Below, piece by piece: positions 37,956 to 50,059 of a DNA stretch of 64,000 nt. The notes beneath the pieces are model-generated. The model did no database searches, was not told the DNA's origin, and was given only the letters and a program-made list of their open reading frames with translations. The stretch comes from Methylobacterium sp. AMS5 (GTDB lineage Bacteria; Pseudomonadota; Alphaproteobacteria; Rhizobiales; Beijerinckiaceae). Where the stretch lies: the NCBI RefSeq assembly GCF_001542815.1, contig NZ_CP006992.1, positions 3,663,501-3,727,500 on the forward strand, in the 5' to 3' direction. Within the stretch, counting starts at the first letter, position 1; each line of letters opens with the position of its first letter. Both the position numbers and the translations under genes were made by a program.

Positions 37956-38912
37956 ATGATCGACCGCCGCAGCCTCCTCGCCGGTCTCGGAACCGGCCTC
38001 GTCGCGAGTTCACTCCCCGGCCGCGCCGCGCGGGCGCAGGCCGCGCCGATCGTCATCCGGATGGCCTCGCTCAAGCTCATCCACTCGATCGCCCCCCACT
38101 TCTACGAGCGCTTCACGCCCGAAGGCGTGCGGGTCGAGGTCATCCCGTTCGAGAGCCCGACCGAGGGCAAGAACGCCGTCGTCACCAAGTCGGTGGATTT
38201 CGGCACCTTCGGGCTCGCGGCAGCGACGCTCGGGGCCGCGGCGGGCGAGCCGATCGTCGTGATCGCCTCCACCTGCAACCGTGGCATGGGGGTGATCGCC
38301 CGCAAGGATTCCGACATCCGGACGATCAAGGACCTGCGCGGCAAGCGCGTGGCGATCTGGCCCGGCAGCACGCAGGAGGTGTTCGCCCTGGAGCGGATGC
38401 GCATGGAGGGACTATCCGTCAAGGACATCACCCCGGTGCGCATCTCCTTCTCGGAGATGCACCTCGCGCTCGCCCGCGGCGACGTCGATGCCTATGTCGG
38501 CGCCGAGCCCGCCCCCGGCGTCAGCCTCGCCTCGGGCGTCGGCCAACTCGTCGAATACCCCTATGGCACCGAGATGGGGTCGCTCAACATGGTGTTCGGC
38601 GCCCACCGGGACACGCTGGCCGAGCGGCCCGACCTCGTGCGCACCATGCTGGAGATCCACCGCAAGGCCACCGAGTTCGCCGCCAAGGACCGGGAGGCGA
38701 TGATCGCCATGGCAGTGGCCAAGCTCGGCCAGAAGCGCGAGGCGCTGGCGATCTCGGCTCCGAACGTCGAACTCACCTGGAAGCTCGGGCCGGACGAGGT
38801 GCGCCAGGCCAAGGTCTACGCCGAACGCATGCTGGCCCTCAAGCAGATCAAGCGGCTGCCCGAAGACGGCTTCATCGATACCCGCTTCGTCGATGCCATG
38901 AGGGACGCGTGA
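37956..38912 (+). CDS. ABC transporter binding protein, SsuA/TauA/ThiY type
   Basis: 318 aa. The N-terminal MIDRRSLLAGLGTGLVASSLPGRAARAQA is a Tat/Sec signal with cleavage near ARAQA. The mature part is a type-II fold: GVRVEVIPFESPTEGKNAVVTKSVDFGTFGLAA, DSDIRTIKDLRGKRVAIWPGSTQEVF, ALARGDVDAYVGAEPAPGVSL. Family ligands are sulfonates, taurine, nitrate or thiamine precursors. It lies 12-14 kb from the sulfonate genes on the right of the window, so a sulfonate ligand is possible but unproven. Confidence 0.88.
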   Translation: MIDRRSLLAGLGTGLVASSLPGRAARAQAAPIVIRMASLKLIHSIAPHFYERFTPEGVRVEVIPFESPTEGKNAVVTKSVDFGTFGLAAATLGAAAGEPIVVIASTCNRGMGVIARKDSDIRTIKDLRGKRVAIWPGSTQEVFALERMRMEGLSVKDITPVRISFSEMHLALARGDVDAYVGAEPAPGVSLASGVGQLVEYPYGTEMGSLNMVFGAHRDTLAERPDLVRTMLEIHRKATEFAAKDREAMIAMAVAKLGQKREALAISAPNVELTWKLGPDEVRQAKVYAERMLALKQIKRLPEDGFIDTRFVDAMRDA

Positions 38913-39802
38913 GCGCCGCGATCGAGGGCGCCGCCCTCTCCGCCGCCCTCTCCGCCGCCGTGCCGACCGCCTTGCCGGCTCAGGGCCAGAGCCCCAAGCC
39001 GGACGCCCCGCTGCGCAACCTCCTCGACCGCTTGCGCGGCCCTGTCCTCGCGCTGGTGGTGCCGCTGGCAGCCCTCGCGCTCTGGCACTTCGCCACCGCG
39101 AACCGGCCCTACAGCCTCGTCCCGCCTCCCGCCGAAGTGTGGCTGGCCCTGCGCGACATGGCGTTCGGCGGCATCAACGACGACGCCTTCAGCGCCACCC
39201 TGTGGACCCATCTCTGGGCCTCGCTGTCGCGGGTCTATGGCGGCTTCGCGCTGGCCGCCGCCGCGGCCCTGCCGCTTGGCCTGATGATCGGACGCGTGCC
39301 CCTGGTCCGGGCTCTCCTCGATCCCGTGCTGCAGATCCTGCGCCCGATCCCCGTCACCGCGTGGCTGCCGCTGGCCATGATCCTGTTCGGGCTCGGGGCC
39401 CGCTCGGCCTTCTTCCTCGTATTCCTGGGTGCCTTCTACCCGATCCTCGTCAACACCGTGTTCGGCGTGCGTTCGGTGGAGCCGCGCCTGTTCGAGGCGG
39501 CGGCGATGCTGGGCTGCACGGGGCCCGCCCAGTTTCTCCGGGTGGTGCTGCCCGCTGCCCTCCCATCGATCTTCACCGGGCTGCGGCTCGGCCTGGGTTT
39601 TGCCTGGGTGGTGATCGTGGTCGGCGAGATGACGGGCGTCCAGACCGGCCTCGGCGCCGTCATCATGGAGGCGCGCCAGCTCTCGCGGACCGAGATCGTG
39701 ATCTGCGGCATGGGCGTGATCGGCGTCGCGGGCTTCATCTCGGACTGGATCATCATGCGCATCGGCCGCCGCCTCCTCTCTTGGAGCCCCTCCCATGGCT
39801 GA
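38909..39802 (+). CDS. ABC permease, SsuC/TauC type
   Basis: 297 aa, GTG at 38909 overlapping the upstream TGA. An Ala-rich hydrophilic N-terminus of about 40 residues, then helices; the EAA-like coupling loop is EAAAMLGCTGPAQFLRVVLPAALPSIFTGLRLGLGFAWVVIVVGEM, typical of BPD_transp_1 permeases of this group. The N-terminal ALSAALSAAV is a short imperfect repeat. Overlaps the ATPase gene by eight bases. Confidence 0.9.
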   Translation: MSAAIEGAALSAALSAAVPTALPAQGQSPKPDAPLRNLLDRLRGPVLALVVPLAALALWHFATANRPYSLVPPPAEVWLALRDMAFGGINDDAFSATLWTHLWASLSRVYGGFALAAAAALPLGLMIGRVPLVRALLDPVLQILRPIPVTAWLPLAMILFGLGARSAFFLVFLGAFYPILVNTVFGVRSVEPRLFEAAAMLGCTGPAQFLRVVLPAALPSIFTGLRLGLGFAWVVIVVGEMTGVQTGLGAVIMEARQLSRTEIVICGMGVIGVAGFISDWIIMRIGRRLLSWSPSHG

Positions 39803-40574
39803 GCCCACCGTTCCCATCCTGACGATGCGGGACGTCTCGAAGACCTATACCGCGCAGGGCCGCCGGACCGAGGCCCTGCGCGGCGCCAGCCTCGCCGTCC
39901 AGCGGGGGGAGTTCGTCTGCCTGCTCGGTGCCTCGGGCTGCGGGAAATCGACCCTGCTGCGCATCGCCGCCGGCTTCGAGGCGCCGAGTTCGGGCCAAGC
40001 CCTGATGTGGGACAAGCCGATTGCCGGCCCTGCTCCGAGCCGCGGCATGGTCTTCCAGGATTACGGCCTGTTCCCCTGGCTCTCGGTGCGCGACAATATC
40101 GGCTTCGGCCCGAAATCGCGGGGCCGCCCCGCGGCGGAGGTCCGAGACACCGCGCGCCGCTACATCGATCTGGTCGGTCTCGGCCGCTTCGCCGATGCCT
40201 ATCCGCACCAGCTCTCGGGCGGCATGAAGCAGCGGGTGGCCATCGCCCGGGTGCTCGCCAACGAGGCCGAGATGGTCCTCATGGACGAGCCGTTCGGGGC
40301 GCTCGACGCCATGACCCGCGAGCGCCTCCAGGACGAACTCCTCGACCTCTGGGCCCGGACCGGCCTCACCGTGCTGTTCGTCACCCACGCCATCGAGGAG
40401 GCGATCTTCCTCGCCGACCGGATCGTGATGATGTCGCCGGGGCCGGGCCGGATCGAGGCCGTCCACACCGTCGACCTGCCGCGGCGCCGTGACGTGTCGA
40501 GCCCCGCCTTCAACGACCTGCGCCGCATGCTGTCGGCCCAGCTCCACAGCCACCACGCACCGAAAGCCGCCTGA
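39795..40574 (+). CDS. ABC ATPase, SsuB/TauB type
   Basis: 259 aa: Walker A GASGCGKST, Q-loop MVFQDYGLFPWLSVRDNIGFG, signature LSGGMKQRVAIARVLA, Walker B MVLMDEPFGALDAMTRERLQDELLDLW, H-loop VLFVTHAIEEAIFLADRIVMM. The FPWLSV and THAIEEA strings mark the nitrate/sulfonate/taurine group. Final base shared with the next start (TGATG). Confidence 0.93.
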   Translation: MAEPTVPILTMRDVSKTYTAQGRRTEALRGASLAVQRGEFVCLLGASGCGKSTLLRIAAGFEAPSSGQALMWDKPIAGPAPSRGMVFQDYGLFPWLSVRDNIGFGPKSRGRPAAEVRDTARRYIDLVGLGRFADAYPHQLSGGMKQRVAIARVLANEAEMVLMDEPFGALDAMTRERLQDELLDLWARTGLTVLFVTHAIEEAIFLADRIVMMSPGPGRIEAVHTVDLPRRRDVSSPAFNDLRRMLSAQLHSHHAPKAA

Positions 40575-41413
40575 TGGCCGCGGCCGACGCCGTGCTCTGG
40601 CGCGACCTCGACCGCGCCGCGCTCACCCGAGCCTACGACAATTCCGGGGCGGTCCGGGACAGTGCCGCCCTCGTGGCGGGCTGGCGCTCCCGCAGCGCCG
40701 CCTTCCGCGAGGGCAAGGCGGGACAGACCTTGGCCTACGGCCCCGGCCCGCGGCAGGCCGTCGATCTCTACCGCTGCGGCACGGCGGGGGCGCCCTGCCT
40801 CGCCTTCGTTCATGGCGGCTACTGGCAGCGCAACGCCCGCGAGGATTTCACCTGCATGGCCGAGGGTCCTCTCGCCCTCGGCCTCGACGTGGCGCTGGTT
40901 GGCTACACGCTGGCGCCGGAGGCGAGGCTCACCCGGATCGCAGGGGAGATCGGAGCCGCGCTGCGCCTGCTGCGGCGGACGATCGGACCCTCGCGCCTCG
41001 TCGTCGCGGGCTGGTCGGCCGGCGGCCATCTCGCGACCCTGATGACGACCCTTGCGGCCGACACGGTCGATGCCGCCCTGGCGGTGAGCGGGCTCTTCGA
41101 TCTCGAACCGATCGCTGGGACCGCGCTCAACGATGCGTTGCACCTCACGCAAGCCGAGGTGGCCGAGCTCTCGCCCATCCGCCGCCTCGCCCTGGGCGGG
41201 CCGCCCGTCTCGGTGATCTATGGCGAGGCCGAACTGCCCGAGTTGCGCCGCCAGTCCGAGGATTACCACGCCGCTCGCCGGGCGCTGGGCCTCGACGGCG
41301 ATCTCCACACCGTGCCGGGAGCCGACCATTTCCGGGTGCTCGACGCCCTGATCGCGCCCGACGGGCGCATCGCCCGTGAAGCCGCCCGCCTCGCGGGCCT
41401 GGGACATGCATGA
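40574..41413 (+). CDS. Alpha/beta hydrolase (arylformamidase/esterase-like)
   Basis: 279 aa. Oxyanion HGG motif in FVHGGYWQRNAREDF, nucleophile elbow GWSAGGHLATL (Ser near residue 149), a C-terminal Asp/His pair consistent with GADHFRVLDAL. HGGYWQ is frequent in bacterial kynurenine formamidase-like hydrolases. It is the fourth gene of the Ssu-type transporter operon, so it probably acts on the imported ester or amide. Substrate not known. Confidence 0.87.
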   Translation: MAAADAVLWRDLDRAALTRAYDNSGAVRDSAALVAGWRSRSAAFREGKAGQTLAYGPGPRQAVDLYRCGTAGAPCLAFVHGGYWQRNAREDFTCMAEGPLALGLDVALVGYTLAPEARLTRIAGEIGAALRLLRRTIGPSRLVVAGWSAGGHLATLMTTLAADTVDAALAVSGLFDLEPIAGTALNDALHLTQAEVAELSPIRRLALGGPPVSVIYGEAELPELRRQSEDYHAARRALGLDGDLHTVPGADHFRVLDALIAPDGRIAREAARLAGLGHA

Positions 41414-41512
41414 ACGAAGAACCTTCGGCTCCCTCGCTCCGAATGGCCGTTCACTCCACTGAATCAGACCTTCATATTGGCTTCGCCGAACCTCCTCCGG
41501 TCGTCTTGGCGG

Positions 41513-42874
41513 TCAGCCGGCTGGCATACCCGCACCAGTTAGTGCCCGCTTGAGCGTCGAGCGGGCCGCGTCGATGGCGACGGTGGCGGCCCCCAGGGTC
41601 CGCGGTTCCGTCGGCCTGTTCAGGGCGTGGCGTGCGATACTGGCCGCGAGATCGTCCACCTCGCTCGCCATCGCCTCCAGACGCTCGCGCTCGGTCTCGC
41701 GGCGGGCTTCGGAGCGCAGTTCCAGCAGGCGTACGGTGGCGACCTCGATCCGCTCGCGGCGCTGGCGCCCGACGCGCTGCCGGAGCCACGCTGCCGTGGA
41801 GCCCAAGCCGCCCCCCAGGATGGCCACGAGGTAGATCCAGCTCTCGTAGCGCTCGATCAAGGTTTCTTGCTCGCGCTCGTAGTAGTCGAGGGCGCCCGGA
41901 TGAATGGGCAGGCGGGCGCTGGTCGCGTCGGCCGTGTCCTCGTAATCCGGGTGGCTGACGTCCTCCGCGGCCGGTACCGCCTCAGCCAGGGCCGCGCGCA
42001 TCTCGAACAGGTGCTGCGTCACCTCCGCGGCCACGCTCCGCGACAGGTCGGCCCGTGCCATCAGGCGGTAGGACGAGCCCACGGTCGCGACGTCCTCGGC
42101 CGGCAGGCGGGGATTGCCGCCGTACAGGGCGGCCGGCACCGTGACCGGCTGCAGGCGCGGCCACCGCGCCAGCACCGCTGCGATATCGGGCACCCCGATC
42201 AGCGCGACTTCACCGCCGTCGCTCGCCTCGCCCACCAGGGCGACCACCCGCCGGGCAGCCGGGGAGCTGGGCGTCGTCACGAGAACCATGGCGTCGATGC
42301 GCCCGTCGCGGAGCGCCGTTGCGACATCGGCCTCCTCAAGCGGGACCAGCACCACGGCGGTGTTGTTCACGGCCCCGGCCGGAGCATCTGTCAGGAGTTC
42401 AAACCCGTAGTGGGCGACAAGTTCGCGGAGCAGCGTCCGGTCGGCCGTCCGGCTCGCCAGCATGCCCAGCCGTTTGCCCGCAAGGTCCGGGATACCCTTG
42501 GTGCCGGAGGCACCTGGCGCGGCGACGAAGGCGGCGAGCTTCCGCAAGACCGCCAAGGTCAGGCCGTTGCCCGGCATCGCCACGTCCGGCCGAACCACCG
42601 CGAGGTCGGCCTTGCCGGCCTTCAACGCCTCCGCGCTCTCGCGCACCCCGGCGAAGGATACGACCTTCAGCCGGATGCCGAGGCTGCGCCGGGCGAGCTC
42701 GTCGGCATAGGCCCGCAGCAGCGCCGGCTCGGTGCCGCCGTTCGGGGCGACCGCGATGGTGAGGGTCGTGGGACGCGTGAGATGGAACGCCGCGACGGCT
42801 CCGAGCACGAGCAGGATCGCCAGGCCGAGGAGGAGAAATGCCTCGCGGCCACCCGGAAGCCCCAACCGACGCAC
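41513..42874 (-). CDS. TAXI-family TRAP transporter-type binding protein with C-terminal membrane anchor
   Basis: 453 aa. An N-terminal hydrophobic segment EAFLLLGLAILLVLGAVAAFHL (signal or anchor) is followed by TAXI-type periplasmic domain: LTIAVAPNGGTEPALLRAYADEL, ADLAVVRPDVAMP, IPDLAGKRLGMLASRTADRTLLRELVAHYGFEL, FEMRAALAEAVP. A second transmembrane helix near residue 345 (IYLVAILGGGLGSTAAWL) and an Arg/Glu coiled coil of about 80 residues follow. No TRAP permease is nearby, so it may be a sensor-like orphan; the extra C-terminal helix plus coiled coil supports that. Confidence 0.85.
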   Translation of the reverse strand: MRRLGLPGGREAFLLLGLAILLVLGAVAAFHLTRPTTLTIAVAPNGGTEPALLRAYADELARRSLGIRLKVVSFAGVRESAEALKAGKADLAVVRPDVAMPGNGLTLAVLRKLAAFVAAPGASGTKGIPDLAGKRLGMLASRTADRTLLRELVAHYGFELLTDAPAGAVNNTAVVLVPLEEADVATALRDGRIDAMVLVTTPSSPAARRVVALVGEASDGGEVALIGVPDIAAVLARWPRLQPVTVPAALYGGNPRLPAEDVATVGSSYRLMARADLSRSVAAEVTQHLFEMRAALAEAVPAAEDVSHPDYEDTADATSARLPIHPGALDYYEREQETLIERYESWIYLVAILGGGLGSTAAWLRQRVGRQRRERIEVATVRLLELRSEARRETERERLEAMASEVDDLAASIARHALNRPTEPRTLGAATVAIDAARSTLKRALTGAGMPAG

Positions 42875-42971
42875 GCACGCCCCTCGCTTGCTCAGGGCTG
42901 GTTCGGCCCTGGTGCCCAGGTGGGCGACGCGCCACCGGTTTTCGAGGGGATCGGCCTGCCCGCCACCCGGA

Positions 42972-43026
42972 ATCCTAACGAGACGCTTATGGGATCGGCC
43001 CCGCGACCCGCTCGAACCCTAACGCG
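42972..43026 (+). promoter_or_regulatory. 55-nt element shared with the kdp upstream region, copy 1
   Basis: Runs from ATCCTAA to CTCGAACCCTAACGCG and ends 39 bases before the 83-aa gene. 41 of 55 positions match 52063-52117 read on the minus strand, with identical spacing and a perfect 16-base right end. Contains two CCTAA half-motifs. Probably a regulator site or promoter common to this gene and kdp. Confidence 0.6.
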
Positions 43027-43065
43027 AACCGGTACAGCTTAGGGACGCGGTTCCCTGAGGACCGC

Positions 43066-43317
43066 GTGAACCCCAAACGAACGATGTCTCCCACCCTCCA
43101 AGGCGCCGCCATCCACGCTGACGCCTCCGCCACGGACGCCGACCGGTTCATCGTCGGGCAGGACCCCGAGGGTCACTGTGTGGCCCTCGAGATCCACGGG
43201 CGTGCCGGCGGCCTGTTCCGGAGCCGGAAGGACGCCGTCGACTACGCCGAGGACGAGACCGACCACCGGTCCGACGCCGTGCTCCTGTCCGGGGCCTGCA
43301 TCGAGCTGCGCATCTGA
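43066..43317 (+). CDS. Small conserved-looking protein of unknown function (83 aa)
   Basis: Either GTG at 43066 (83 aa) or ATG at 43084 (77 aa). The core DRFIVGQDPEGHCVALEIHGRAGGLFRSRKDAVDYAEDETDH looks like a compact alpha/beta domain seen as short hypothetical proteins in Methylobacteriaceae (recognised pattern, not searched). No signal or membrane segment. Convergent with kdpE and preceded by the element it shares with kdp, which suggests co-regulation with potassium or osmotic response. Confidence 0.7.
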   Translation: MNPKRTMSPTLQGAAIHADASATDADRFIVGQDPEGHCVALEIHGRAGGLFRSRKDAVDYAEDETDHRSDAVLLSGACIELRI

Positions 43318-43455
43318 TCCTGCGCGATGGCATGGAGTGGCCATGCCCGGCACCCAAATCCCTCCCGTCATCAGCCGTAGGGGTTTCAGTTCCACCCGTT
43401 CCGTCCGAGCCGACCGCATCCGGCACCTGGGCTCCGGACGCCGCAGCGCCGACGT

Positions 43456-43479
43456 CACTCGCACTCGCACTCGCACTCG
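43456..43479. repeat. Hexamer microsatellite (CACTCG)x4
   Basis: Four perfect head-to-tail copies of cactcg immediately before the A-run that begins the dispersed repeat, in the gap between convergent genes. Confidence 0.9.
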
Positions 43480-43549
43480 AAAAAAAGACGATGCGAAAAC
43501 AAGAGCCTCAAGCATCGTCCGGGATCAGGTATCCGGGACGATGCTTGAG
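43478..43549. repeat. Dispersed palindromic repeat, copy 2 (partial), with strong hairpin
   Basis: CGAAAAAAAGACGATGCGAAAACAAGAG matches the middle of copy 1, followed by a hairpin whose arms CTCAAGCATCGTCC and GGACGATGCTTGAG are perfectly complementary (43507-43549). Confidence 0.85.
43507..43549. terminator. Bidirectional terminator-like hairpin between the 83-aa gene and kdpE
   Basis: 14-bp perfect outer stem plus a few inner pairs around the loop; sits between convergent genes. On the minus-strand side the A-run at 43480-43487 becomes a U-run about 20 bases after the stem in the kdpE transcript. Confidence 0.75.
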
Positions 43550-43607
43550 CGCCGGCCCGACCGCTCCGTTCCCCGATGAGGCGCCGATCGAGGCTCGAAG
43601 ATCGCCA

Positions 43608-44350
<743 letters not shown>

Positions 44351-44354
<4 letters not shown>

Positions 44355-47068
44355 GCGGCGATATCCCTTGGCGTGGTCCGGGCGGGAACCGGGAGCGTCA
44401 CGGTGAAGGCGGCCCCCAACCGGTCCCGGCGGTTGCCGGCGGTGACCGTACCCCCCATGGCCTCGACGAAGCCGCGCGAGATGGCGAGGCCGAGCCCGGT
44501 CCCGGCCCGTACCCGGTCGCTCTTCCGGACGCGGTAGAACTTGTCGAACACGCGCTCGACATCCGCCTCCGGGAGCCCGAACCCCTCGTCCAGAACCTCG
44601 ATGCGCACGGTGCGCCCGTCCCGCCGGGCGCGCACCGTAACGGTCGAGTCCTCGGGCGCGTACTTCGCGGCGTTGTCGAGCAGGTTGACCAGCACCTGCT
44701 CGAACAGGACCGGATCGAGCCTCAGGGTCGGCAGGTCGGGTGCGATCGCGACCGCAAGCCGGTGGCCGGCAAGGATCTTCTGGGTCCGCCGCAGGGCGGT
44801 GTCGATGGTCTCGGCGACATCCTGGAGCGCCAGGTTCGGCGTCACGGCCCCGGCCTCCAGCCGCGTCATGTCGAGCAGGTTCACGATGAAGCGGTTCAAC
44901 CGCTCCGATTCCTCGATGATGGTCGTCAACAACTCCGCCTTGGCCTCGATGGGGAGGGCGCCGTCGAGGTCCCGCAATGTGCTGGCGGCTCCGAGCACGG
45001 AGGCGAGCGGCGTCCGCAGATCGTGGCTGATCGAGGTCAGCAGCGCTCGGGCGAGGCGATCGGTCTCGGCGGCACGCTCGGCCCGGTCGAGATCCTCGAC
45101 GAGGCGCACCCGCTCGAGGGCGAGCGCGCCCATATCGGCGAGTGCGTCGAGAAGGCGCCGGCCTTCAGGCGTCAGGATCGGGCCCGTGCCGTCCGCATCG
45201 AGGCCGATCACCCCGATGGTGCCGCGCCCGGTGCGCATCGGCAGGAACAGGCGCTTGGCCCCGGGCAGGGTGTCGGCGCCGCGCCCGGTCGGGCGCTCGT
45301 TGTCGAAGGCCCACTGCGCCGCCGCCAGGTCGGCCTCGTCCAGCATGTCCTCCGGCGGGTAGCCGGCACGGACGGCGAGGGCCTTATCATCCGGCAGGAG
45401 AAGGACGACGCGTACCCTCAGCATGGCCGCGACCTGCGCGGAGGTCGCCCAGAGCACGTCGTCGAGGGTCCCGCAGGCCGCGAGCTTGCGCGAGAACCCG
45501 AAGAGCCGCTCCGTGGCCTTCGCGCGGCCCTGGCTGACCACGGCGCTCAGGCGGGCACGGGCGGCGAGGTTCGAGACCAGCACCGCCACCAGGGTGAAGA
45601 GCAGAAAGGCCGCGATGTTGGTCGGGTCGGCGATGGTGAAGGTGTAGACCGGCGGCAGGAAGAAGAAGTTGTACGACAGCGAGGCCGCCACCACCGCGGC
45701 GAGCGAGGGCCCCAGGCCCCAGCGCACGGCGACCGCCACGACGGCGGTCAGCAGCATGAGGTCGGCGTTCTCGACGCCCGTAGACGGCTCCAGCAGCAAA
45801 GCGAGCCCGAGTCCGGCACCGGTGACGAGCAGCGCCAGGGCGTAGGACCGGGCGTCGAAGGTGGCGGGCGGAGCGGCGGTGGCGACCGCGCGCCGGGACG
45901 CCATCTCGGTCGGCGCGTCCTCGCCCGGTACCACGTGGACGCTGATGTTGCCGCTGCGGCGGACGAGGTCGTGCACCACCGAGCCGTTCACGAGTTCGAA
46001 GGCCCAGGAGCGCGTCGCCTTGCCCACCACGATGTGGTTCACATTGGCGGAGCGTGCGTAGGCGAGGATGTCGTCGGCGACGCGCCGGCCGCCCGGCAGG
46101 GTGACGGCGTCGCCACCGAGCCGGTCGGCGAGCCGCAAGGCCTCGGCCACCCCGTCGCGCGCGGCCTCACTGAGGGAGGCGGCGCGCGGTCCCTCGACCA
46201 CCAGGGCGGTCCAGGGGGCGTGGAGGCGGTCAGCCAGCCGCTTGGCGTAGCGCACGAGGCCTGCCGAGCGCGGATCCTCACTCACGCAGACGAGCACGCG
46301 CTCGCCCGCCGCCCAGGGGCCGGGGATCGCATTGGCCCGCATGTGGCTCAGGAGCTCGTCATCGACCCGGTCGGCCGTCCGACGCAGGGCGAGCTCCCGC
46401 AGGGCCGTCAGATTGCCGCGCGAGAAGTAGTGCTTGAGTGCCCGCTCGGCGTTCGCCGGCACGTAAACCTTGCCCGCCTTCAGGCGCTCGATCAGATCGT
46501 CCGGGTTGAGGTCGACCACCTCGATGTCGTCGGCCCGGTCGAGGATGCTGTCCGGCACGGTTTCGCGCACGCGGATGCGGGTGATGGAGGCCACGACATC
46601 GTTGAGGCTCTCGACGTGCTGGATGTTCAGCGTCGTCAGGACATCGATGCCGGCGTCGAGCAACTCCTCCACGTCCTGGTAGCGTTTGGGGTGGCGCGAG
46701 CCGGGCGCGTTGGTGTGGGCGAGTTCGTCGACCAGCGCCAGGGCCGGGCGGCGCGCCAGCAGCGCGTCGAGGTCCATCTCCTCCAGCACGGTGCCATGGT
46801 AGGGCACGGCCCGTCGCGGGATGGTCTCGAAGCCGTCGAGCAAAGCCTCGGTCTCGGCCCGGCCATGGGTCTCGACCACGCCGACCACGACATCGGCGCC
46901 GGCCTTGAGCTTGGCACGCCCGATGGTGAGCATCTCGTAGGTCTTGCCGACGCCGGGAGCGGCGCCAAGAAAGACCTTGAGACGGCCGCGCGTCCGCTCT
47001 TCCCGGCGGGCCGCTTGGAGCAGCGCGTCGGGCGAGGGGCGGTTCGGGTCGCGGCCGGTCCCGGGCAT
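44351..47068 (-). CDS. kdpD: KdpD sensor histidine kinase
   Basis: 905 aa. Order: N-terminal KdpD domain with Walker [14 protein letters not shown] and [41 protein letters not shown]; a USP domain near 250-375 ([38 protein letters not shown]); four short transmembrane helices (DUF4118) near 405-500; a GAF-like linker; the His box [19 protein letters not shown] near residue 670; HATPase ([51 protein letters not shown]). Senses potassium/ionic strength. It starts 10 bases after kdpC, so the regulatory genes are in the same operon as the pump. Confidence 0.96.
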
Positions 47069-47078
47069 GGTTCGCTCT

Positions 47079-47684
47079 TTAGCGCTTGGCGAGGTCGTCC
47101 AGGAGAAGATTCAGGGCGAGCACGTTGACGCGCGGTTCACCGAGCAGTCCGAGGGTGCGGCCCTGGACCTGACTGGCGACGAGCTCGCGGAGCCTGTCCT
47201 CGGGCAGGTTGCGGGCTCGGGCGATGCGCGGCACCTGGAACAGGGCCGCCTCGGGCGAGACGTCGGGGTCGAGGCCCGAGCCGCTCGTGGTGACGAGATC
47301 GACCGGCACCGGCCGACCTGGGTTCTCGGCCCTCCGCGCGTCGAGGTCACCCTTCACGCGCTCGGCCAGCGCCGCGCTCGTGGGCCCGAGATTCGAGCCG
47401 GCGGAGTTGGCCGCGTTGTAAGGGGCCGACACGGTCCTGGAGGCGTCCGCCGGATCGGCCGCGGTGGTGGCCGAGGGCCGGCCATGGAAGTAGCCCTCGC
47501 CGGTGAAGCTCTGGCCGATCAGGCTGGAACCGACGATCGTGCCGTCGCGCTCGATCAAGCTTCCTGCGGCCTTGGCCGGGAAGAGCGCCCCGGCGACGCC
47601 GGTGACGGCGAGGGGGTAGGCGAGGCCCGTAACCGCCGTCAGCGCGACGAGCAGGACAAGGGCGGGACGAAGCTGATTCAACAT
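47079..47684 (-). CDS. kdpC: KdpC subunit of the potassium-transporting ATPase
   Basis: 201 aa: one N-terminal transmembrane helix ([29 protein letters not shown]), then the periplasmic domain with [62 protein letters not shown] and the C-terminal [19 protein letters not shown]. Start ATG at 47684 with GGAGGTCTCC-type purines upstream of it on the minus strand. Family length normal. Confidence 0.95.
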   Translation of the reverse strand: MLNQLRPALVLLVALTAVTGLAYPLAVTGVAGALFPAKAAGSLIERDGTIVGSSLIGQSFTGEGYFHGRPSATTAADPADASRTVSAPYNAANSAGSNLGPTSAALAERVKGDLDARRAENPGRPVPVDLVTTSGSGLDPDVSPEAALFQVPRIARARNLPEDRLRELVASQVQGRTLGLLGEPRVNVLALNLLLDDLAKR

Positions 47685-47707
47685 GGGAGGTCTCCGGGAC
47701 CTGTCGT

Positions 47708-49798
<2,091 letters not shown>

Positions 49799-49857
49799 GG
49801 GTTCAGGTGTCCGGAGAGGGCGAGGAGGCCGGGCGAGCGACGCCGGACCTTGCCGGT

Positions 49858-50058
49858 TCAGGGGGCCGTCGTGCCGGCGGCCAGGGTGAAGGCCGCCGCG
49901 AGGGTGAGGCCGTCGAGCAGCGCCACACCGAGGAGGGCCAGCACGAGGTCGCAGATGCGCACGGGCCTCGCCTTGGCGCCGTGGGCGCGGTGGTGCGGCG
50001 GCCGGTGCAGCATCGGGTGATGGCGCGGCATGCGCCGGTTCGGAACCGTGCGCGGCAT
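49858..50058 (-). CDS. Small His/Arg-rich single-pass membrane protein between kdpA and kdpB (66 aa)
   Basis: Starts ATG at 50058, one base after the kdpA TGA, with GGAGG inside the kdpA end at ideal spacing, so translational coupling is likely. Residues 1-38 are His/Arg/Pro-rich ([28 protein letters not shown]); residues about 40-60 form one hydrophobic helix ([23 protein letters not shown]). I do not recognise the family. Its location suggests an accessory of the Kdp complex; the basic His-rich segment would be cytosolic by the positive-inside rule. It is absent from classical kdpFABC operons. Confidence 0.65.
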   Translation of the reverse strand: MPRTVPNRRMPRHHPMLHRPPHHRAHGAKARPVRICDLVLALLGVALLDGLTLAAAFTLAAGTTAP

Positions 50059-50059
50059 C

